Shown here piece by piece: positions 59,638-64,000 of a DNA stretch of 64,000 nt. The stretch spans positions 1-64,000 of the forward strand of contig JAFXZY010000007.1 of the NCBI GenBank assembly GCA_017541025.1, read 5' to 3'. The notes beneath the pieces are model-generated. The model was given only the letters and a program-made list of their open reading frames with translations, was not told the origin of the DNA and ran no database searches. Made by a program: the position numbers and the translations under genes. The DNA comes from Bacteroidaceae bacterium (GTDB taxonomy: Bacteria; Bacteroidota; Bacteroidia; Bacteroidales; Bacteroidaceae). The first letter of the stretch is position 1, and every line of letters starts with the position of its first letter.

Positions 59638-61989
59638 ATGAAATCTTTTTTGAAGAAGACTTGGGTGTTATGCCTTTTGGTATTGCTTTCACCTGCCAGT
59701 TCTTATGCAGAGATATATTCTGGCTTTTGCGGTGAAAACATACAATGGAAGTTAGACACAGAGACCGGACTGCTTGAGATCTATAATAGCCAATCTGGGG
59801 CTAACTCTAATATGTACGGGTATTATAATGATGGTGGTTATAATTGTGCTGGTAGTGCTCCTTGGTTTAAATATTCGACATCCATTCGAAGTGTGAATAT
59901 TTCCGGGGTTAACAATATTGGTTCTTATGCATTTGCATATTGCAGCAATCTGACATCAATCACCATACCCGAAAGTGTAAAAAGCATTGACGAGAGGGCC
60001 TTCTATTATTGCAGTAGTCTGGCATCAATCACCATACCAGAAAGTGTGACAACTATAGGTAGTCTTGCCTTCAAGGGATGTGTTGGTCTGACATCTGTCT
60101 CACTCAATTCAAATGCCATTACTTCGCCTACTTATTCAAGAGTAAGTAATATTGGCACATTATTTGGTCCTCAAGTGAAAGAATATATAATTGGCGATAA
60201 AATAATGAGCATTGGTCATTATGCATTTGATAGTTGCAGTGGTTTGACTTCTGTTATTATATCAGGAAGTGTGAAAAGCATTGGCTATTACGCTTTCTCT
60301 GATTGCCGAAGCCTGACTTCTATCACCATTCCAGAAAGTGTTACGACTTTAGGTCATTATGCTTTCGAAAATTGCAAAAGTCTGACTTCTATCACCATAC
60401 CCCAAAGTTTAACAAGCATAGGCAATTGTACCTTTGCAGGATGTAGCGGCCTGACTTCTATCACCATACCGGAAAGCGTAACGAGCATTGGTGATTATGC
60501 CTTCGTACGTTGTAGTGGCTTGACATCTATCACTATCCCCAATAACGTTACAAGCATAGGCCGTCAAGCTTTCGGGGGCTGTTTTTCTGTAGAAAATTTG
60601 ACATATGCAGAGGGAACAACGACGATTTTAGGAACAGGTCTAACATCCATAACTTCTGTCACCATTCCTGAAAGCGTGACAATTATTGGGGATTCTGTCT
60701 TTTCCGGCTGTAGCGGTCTGACTTCTATCACTATACCAGAAAATGTTATGACTTTAGGCCATTATGCTTTCGAAAATTGTAGTGGTCTAATTTCTATCAC
60801 CATACCCCAAAGCGTAACAAGCATAGGCAATTATTCCTTTTCCGGCTGTAGCGGTCTGACTTCTATTACTATACCAGAAAATGTTATGACTTTAGGCCAT
60901 TATACTTTCGAAAATTGTAGCGGTCTGACTTCTATCACTATACCCCAAAGCGTAACAAGCATAGGCAATTATTCCTTTTCCGGCTGTAGCGGTCTGACTT
61001 CTATCACTATACCCCAAAGCGTAACAAGCATAGGCAGTTTTTCCTTTTTCGGTTGTAGTGGTCTGACTTCTATCACCATACCCCAAAGTGTAACGAGTAT
61101 TGGTAGTTATGCCTTCAATGGATGCAGTAGCCTGACATCTGTCCAATTAAATTCAAACGCCATTACTTCTGCAACTTATTCGTCAACAAATAATCTTGGC
61201 ACAATATTTGGTGGTCTAGTGAAGGTATACACATTTGGGGATGAGGTTAAACGTATTGGGGAATATGCATTTGCCGGTTGTCCACGGGTTTCAAGCATTG
61301 TCTTGGGGAGAAACATTGAAAGGATACAGGATTATGCTTTTGGCGGATGTGATAAATTGGAAGAAGTTCGTGTTAAGAACCCAGAACCACCAATTGCATT
61401 TAGCACAGCATTCACAAACAATGCATATTATGCAGTGTTATATGTGCCAGAGGGGTCGGAAACACAGTATAAGGAAGACAATGTGTGGAGGAGATTCTCT
61501 CGAATTCGTACATTTAAGGATGAACCTGAAAAGTGTGTACTCGCCATAAAGAGTGCAATAGGTGGTTATATGGAGATGATGTGTAATACACAAGCCAGCT
61601 ATACTTTCAAATTAAAAACGGAAAAAGGCTGGCATGTAAGTAGTGTCTCATTCAACGGGACAGATGTAACTGCAAATATAACGGATGATTCATACACTAC
61701 ACCTTTGTTGGAAGGCGACTCCGAACTTCGCGTTATCTTTGAAATGGATCAGGATGAAATAGACATGGTGTCCGAAGTCGAATCCCATTCTCAACTAAGC
61801 GTAACGGCAAGTGCCTCTACCATCTATATCCATAATGAAGGCGACCCCGTAACCTCATACATTTATACAACTGACGGCAAAATGGTGAAATCTGTGATTG
61901 CTTCTTATGGTAAGACCGTGATCCCCCTTCAGCCTAATAACATTTATATGGTAAAGGCTGGTACCCGCACATTTAAGGTGGCGTTGTGA
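59638..61989 (+). CDS. BspA-like leucine-rich repeat surface protein
   Basis: A 783-residue exported protein (signal peptide ends SSYAE). Residues ~90-600 hold about twenty LRR_5 repeats of 23 residues with consensus ITIPESVTSIGxYAFxGCSGLTS, interrupted by two related spacers (VSLNSNAITSPTYS near 155 and VQLNSNAITSATYS near 500), which suggests an ancestral duplication of the array. After the array come YVPEGSETQYKEDNVWRRF, a beta module (~640-700), and a C-terminal tail (YIYTTDGKMVKSV...MVKAGTRTFKVAL) like a type IX sorting domain. BspA-type proteins bind host matrix and cells. The start at 59638 gives the signal peptide. Many repeats are nearly identical in DNA, so copy number may vary. Confidence 0.9.
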   Translation: MKSFLKKTWVLCLLVLLSPASSYAEIYSGFCGENIQWKLDTETGLLEIYNSQSGANSNMYGYYNDGGYNCAGSAPWFKYSTSIRSVNISGVNNIGSYAFAYCSNLTSITIPESVKSIDERAFYYCSSLASITIPESVTTIGSLAFKGCVGLTSVSLNSNAITSPTYSRVSNIGTLFGPQVKEYIIGDKIMSIGHYAFDSCSGLTSVIISGSVKSIGYYAFSDCRSLTSITIPESVTTLGHYAFENCKSLTSITIPQSLTSIGNCTFAGCSGLTSITIPESVTSIGDYAFVRCSGLTSITIPNNVTSIGRQAFGGCFSVENLTYAEGTTTILGTGLTSITSVTIPESVTIIGDSVFSGCSGLTSITIPENVMTLGHYAFENCSGLISITIPQSVTSIGNYSFSGCSGLTSITIPENVMTLGHYTFENCSGLTSITIPQSVTSIGNYSFSGCSGLTSITIPQSVTSIGSFSFFGCSGLTSITIPQSVTSIGSYAFNGCSSLTSVQLNSNAITSATYSSTNNLGTIFGGLVKVYTFGDEVKRIGEYAFAGCPRVSSIVLGRNIERIQDYAFGGCDKLEEVRVKNPEPPIAFSTAFTNNAYYAVLYVPEGSETQYKEDNVWRRFSRIRTFKDEPEKCVLAIKSAIGGYMEMMCNTQASYTFKLKTEKGWHVSSVSFNGTDVTANITDDSYTTPLLEGDSELRVIFEMDQDEIDMVSEVESHSQLSVTASASTIYIHNEGDPVTSYIYTTDGKMVKSVIASYGKTVIPLQPNNIYMVKAGTRTFKVAL

Positions 61990-62001
61990 AACAATTTCAA
62001 T

Positions 62002-62121
62002 ATGAAACCACATAAAACTAGTGGGAAAATTATCCGCATGAGTGATGGAACAAGTCGCAAAGTCTTGATTAAGAAACAACTATCGCGTATGAAAAGATTA
62101 AGGTGGAGCCTTCTGAAGTGA
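62002..62121 (+). CDS. Short basic ORF cut by the IS element (uncertain)
   Basis: A 39-codon frame (MKPHKTSGKIIRMSDG...) starting 12 bases after the LRR gene. It is strongly basic and its stop lies in the first bases of the IS element, so it may be the 5' part of an interrupted gene. There is no matching continuation recognisable to the right of the IS. Confidence 0.3.
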   Translation: MKPHKTSGKIIRMSDGTSRKVLIKKQLSRMKRLRWSLLK

Positions 62122-62154
62122 ACCCCGAAAGTTGGACAAAAAACTTTCGGGGTT
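62121..62154 (+). terminator. Hairpin at the left end of the IS element
   Basis: AACCCCGAAAGTT pairs with AACTTTCGGGGTT around GGACAAAA, immediately before the orfA ATG at 62159. It may block outside transcription or hide the start, a usual way for IS elements to stay quiet. Confidence 0.65.
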
Positions 62155-62158
62155 TATT

Positions 62159-62695
62159 ATGTCAGGGAAAAAAAGGAAGAAACATGATTATGCAGACCGC
62201 TTAAAGTACATGCGTCTGTTAGAAGAGGGTGAATCGTTCGGATCTATCCATAAGGAGTATGGTATTAATGAGGATCTACTCAAAGTTTTATGGAAAAGAT
62301 ATGAGAAGTTTGGCTTAAAAGGTCTGTGCAAGAAGGGGAATATTAAGGCTGATTTTGCGTTAAAAAAGAAAATTGTGCTTGATATTGAAGAAAATCACTT
62401 AACTTTGCACGCTGCTTCGTTTAAGTATAATGCCAGTCCACAATGTATATATGTATGGCAAAAACTATATAGAGAAAATGGTTGGGCGGCATTAGAGAGC
62501 ATCACGAGACGTGGCAGATCACCAGGTATGGGCAGACCAAGAAAGAATAGTAAACCACTGACAGAGCTTGAAAGGCTTCGCAAGGAAGTACAGGAGCTCA
62601 AGACAGAGAATGCTCTGCTAAAAAAAGTGAGAGCCTTAGTCGAGGGGAGGAATGCCCGTCTACGCGCGATTGGGCAAGAGCCATCGAAGAACTAA
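62159..62695 (+). CDS. IS3-family transposase OrfA
   Basis: A 178-residue OrfA: N-terminal helix-turn-helix for the terminal repeats (ADRLKYMRLLEEGESFGSIHKEYGINEDLLKVLWKRYEK), a second HTH-like part and a C-terminal leucine-zipper region (LERLRKEVQELKTENALLKKV). The start at 62159 follows the hairpin. The slippery run CTAAAAAAAG at 62618-62627 lies in the zipper. Confidence 0.88.
   Translation: MSGKKRKKHDYADRLKYMRLLEEGESFGSIHKEYGINEDLLKVLWKRYEKFGLKGLCKKGNIKADFALKKKIVLDIEENHLTLHAASFKYNASPQCIYVWQKLYRENGWAALESITRRGRSPGMGRPRKNSKPLTELERLRKEVQELKTENALLKKVRALVEGRNARLRAIGQEPSKN
62618..62627 (+). promoter_or_regulatory. Programmed -1 frameshift site (A7)
   Basis: CTAAAAAAAG in orfA. A -1 slip here enters the frame that continues as SRGEECPSTRDWARAIEELR and then reads through the orfB ATG, producing the OrfAB transposase. 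Confidence 0.7.
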
Positions 62696-62721
62696 GGCTT
62701 GAAGGACATCCTCTGCAGTTT

Positions 62722-63531
62722 ATGCTGCATAGGATTAAGATGGCTCGTTCTGTGTTCTATTACCATCTCTCGCATATGGATGAAGGTGATGGCTACGATA
62801 ATCTGCGAGACAGGATAAAAGCCATATATGACGAGAATCATGGTCGGTATGGATACAGAAGAATATGTCTCGCATTGAGAAATGAAGGAAAAATTGTAAA
62901 TCACAAGACCGTACAGAAACTTATGGGACAGCTCGGATTGAAAGCCAGATGCAAGAAACGCCACTATCACTCATATAAGGGTGAGGTGGGTAAGATTGCG
63001 CCTAATGTACTGGAGCGTGATTTTACAGCAGGAAGTCCAAACCAAAAATGGACTACAGATGTTACTCAGGTATGTATCAACGACAAGAAACTGTACCTCT
63101 CGCCTATATTGGATATGTTCAATGGAGAGATTATCTCTTACAGCATATCTAATAGTCCAAGTCTTAAGATGGTCATTAACATGCTCAGGAAAGCGTTTGG
63201 GAAGTATCGCAATACAAATGGTCTGATATTACACTCTGATCAGGGATGGCAATATCAGCACATGATGTATCAGAAGATGCTTATAGACCATGGAATCGTA
63301 CAAAGCATGTCAAGGAAAGGCAACTGTCTGGACAATGCTATGATGGAAAACTTCTTCGGACTGATGAAGAACGAATTACTATACGTGAATCATTTTGAAT
63401 CTGTCGAAGCGTTTGAACGAGAACTTAAGAAATATATATGGTGGTATAATAATAAAAGAATAAAACTGAGGTTAAAAGGAATGAGCCCGGCATTATACCG
63501 AGCTCACTACTATAGAGAGATTAATAATTAA
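62722..63531 (+). CDS. IS3-family transposase OrfB (DDE integrase domain)
   Basis: A 269-residue catalytic part, made mainly as an OrfAB fusion by -1 frameshifting. HTH_21-like region (RDRIKAIYDENHGRYGYRRICLALR) followed by the integrase core: first Asp in KWTTDVTQV (~112), second in LHSDQGWQY (~170), Glu in NAMMENFFGLMKNE (~212), with the usual spacing. The C-terminus YIWWYNNKRIKLRLKGMSPALYR is intact. Confidence 0.93.
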   Translation: MLHRIKMARSVFYYHLSHMDEGDGYDNLRDRIKAIYDENHGRYGYRRICLALRNEGKIVNHKTVQKLMGQLGLKARCKKRHYHSYKGEVGKIAPNVLERDFTAGSPNQKWTTDVTQVCINDKKLYLSPILDMFNGEIISYSISNSPSLKMVINMLRKAFGKYRNTNGLILHSDQGWQYQHMMYQKMLIDHGIVQSMSRKGNCLDNAMMENFFGLMKNELLYVNHFESVEAFERELKKYIWWYNNKRIKLRLKGMSPALYRAHYYREINN

Positions 63532-63563
63532 TGTTTAATTTAACGTCCAACTTTTCGGGGTCA

Positions 63564-63919
63564 AATCATTCGGGTTTCACCTTATTCATATATGGGTTGA
63601 TTAGCAAGAGTTAGAAGCCTGAATTCGAGGAGAATTTAGCCTGCAAACTCCTTGAATTCAGGCTGCAAACTCTTTGCAGCTTATTTGTGGTTATTTCCTA
63701 ACTTAATTCCGAGCAAAAAGTAGCTTAAATAAAAATTTTTCTAGGTTGATTTTTCCTCCTTCTGAATAAAGCCGAATTGAATGATGATGTAAGAGGGAAG
63801 AAGTAAGATGTTTTTTGGTGACTTAAGGCAAAATGAGTTTTTCTAAGCCTTCGTTGCTTGAAAATTTGGTTGTGTTCCTTTTTAATTGTAACTTTACACC
63901 CACAAAATAATTGGAACTT
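63564..63919. other. Intergenic region between the IS element and purN
   Basis: Contains a strong inverted repeat, AGCCTGAATTC (63612-63622) with GAATTCAGGCT (63653-63663), a partial copy of the ansA-promoter repeat (63704-63724), a 7-bp array (GATGTAA, GAGGGAA, GAAGTAA, GATGTTT; 63786-63812) and a -7-like TAACTTTA at 63889-63896 in front of purN. No gene. Confidence 0.6.
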
Positions 63920-64000
63920 ATGAACATTGCCATTTTTGTATCGGGAAACGGTACTAACTGCGAGAATCTGATTAGGTATTTTGAACATTCAGACCAGATA
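63920..64000 (+). CDS. purN: Phosphoribosylglycinamide formyltransferase, 5' end (partial)
   Basis: 27 codons before the right edge: MNIAIFVSGNGTNCENLIRY and onwards. The GNGTN..NLI stretch is the N-terminal phosphate-binding motif of PurN (GSGTN.Q.LI in most bacteria). It would catalyse the third step of purine synthesis using 10-formyl-THF. Assigned on this short but distinctive segment. Confidence 0.8.
   Translation, partial: MNIAIFVSGNGTNCENLIRYFEHSDQI

Larger units (their letters stand above)
62119..63563 (+). mobile_element. IS3-family insertion sequence, apparently intact
   Basis: About 1445 bp with terminal inverted repeats TGAACCCCGAAAGTTGGAC (left) and TGACCCCGAAAAGTTGGAC (right, reverse complement), starting TG and ending CA as in IS3/IS150 relatives. 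It carries orfA and orfB in overlapping -1 phase with an A7 slippage site. Possible 3-bp flanks (AAG left, AAT right) do not match perfectly, so the target duplication is unresolved. The left end also forms a 13-bp hairpin (62121-62154). Confidence 0.9.

Noticed and set aside
60200..61140. Regularly spaced repeats resembling a CRISPR array
   Set aside because: The 69-bp period is continuous in one reading frame and encodes LRR units. There are no unique spacers and no cas genes.

Overview
The window is a chromosomal segment of a Bacteroidota bacterium, most likely a Prevotella-type member of the Bacteroidales. The evidence is the promoter style (the -7 box TAnnTTTG recurs in front of many genes, and Shine-Dalgarno sequences are largely absent) and the gene content: a long SecA, DUF4923, DUF4105 and DUF4738 proteins, BspA-like leucine-rich repeat proteins, a C10 peptidase, TPR-TM-HTH regulators, and C-terminal YDLxGR...KGxY tails like those of type IX secretion cargo. 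No rRNA, tRNA, prophage or CRISPR array was seen.

Layout. 1-5306: the 3' end of an unidentified gene, a repeat-rich gap, a TPR/HTH membrane regulator with a secreted protein behind it, and a family 2 glycosyltransferase. 5676-10073: a lipoprotein serpin; a lipoprotein / ECF sigma factor / membrane-anchored beta-barrel operon; and a RelE/ParE toxin-antitoxin pair. 10300-15426: a very large carboxypeptidase-regulatory-domain protein, a Sel1-repeat lipoprotein and a BspA-like remnant. 16095-25119: groES-groEL, greA-rhamnosidase, then a STAS/kinase fusion translationally coupled to a PP2C phosphatase, followed by a DUF4923 protein. 25281-32068 (minus): a small acidic protein, secA, a degenerate alkaline-phosphatase-like protein and a DUF4105 (Lnb-like) protein. 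32189-38580 (plus): coaX, an outer-membrane protein, lptC, a CorC/HlyC protein and a PpiD-like chaperone, an envelope-biogenesis cluster. 38768-45106 (minus): threonine catabolism (tdh, kbl), uvrA and ansA. 45362-47382 (plus): a GHL10 glycosidase and a DUF4738 lipoprotein. 47374-55882 (minus): a HAD phosphatase, pgi, gpsA, lysS, a C10 peptidase and an SPFH protein. 56086-64000 (plus): a SprT/YgjP-like metallopeptidase, an EEP-family protein, a second toxin-antitoxin pair, a candidate structured RNA, a small protein, a BspA-like LRR protein, an intact IS3-family element and the 5' end of purN.

Three things stand out. First, 21455-24435 looks like a compact partner-switching module: a STAS domain fused to an aminoglycoside-phosphotransferase-like kinase, coupled to a sensor-linked RsbU-type PP2C phosphatase, with no RsbW-type kinase beside it. 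Second, the window is peppered with degenerate arrays of 7-bp and 6-bp units, plus a GC-rich palindromic element. These fill intergenic gaps and also lie in frame inside at least six genes, including uvrA, lptC and the STAS domain. Third, 59143-59238 folds into a pseudoknotted, terminator-ended structure that looks like a small RNA or riboregulator. Recombination scars (a toxin-antitoxin 'ghost' at 385-576, a duplicated promoter cassette, and a 31-bp repeat flanking the 3.2-kb gene) fit a repeat-driven, plastic genome.
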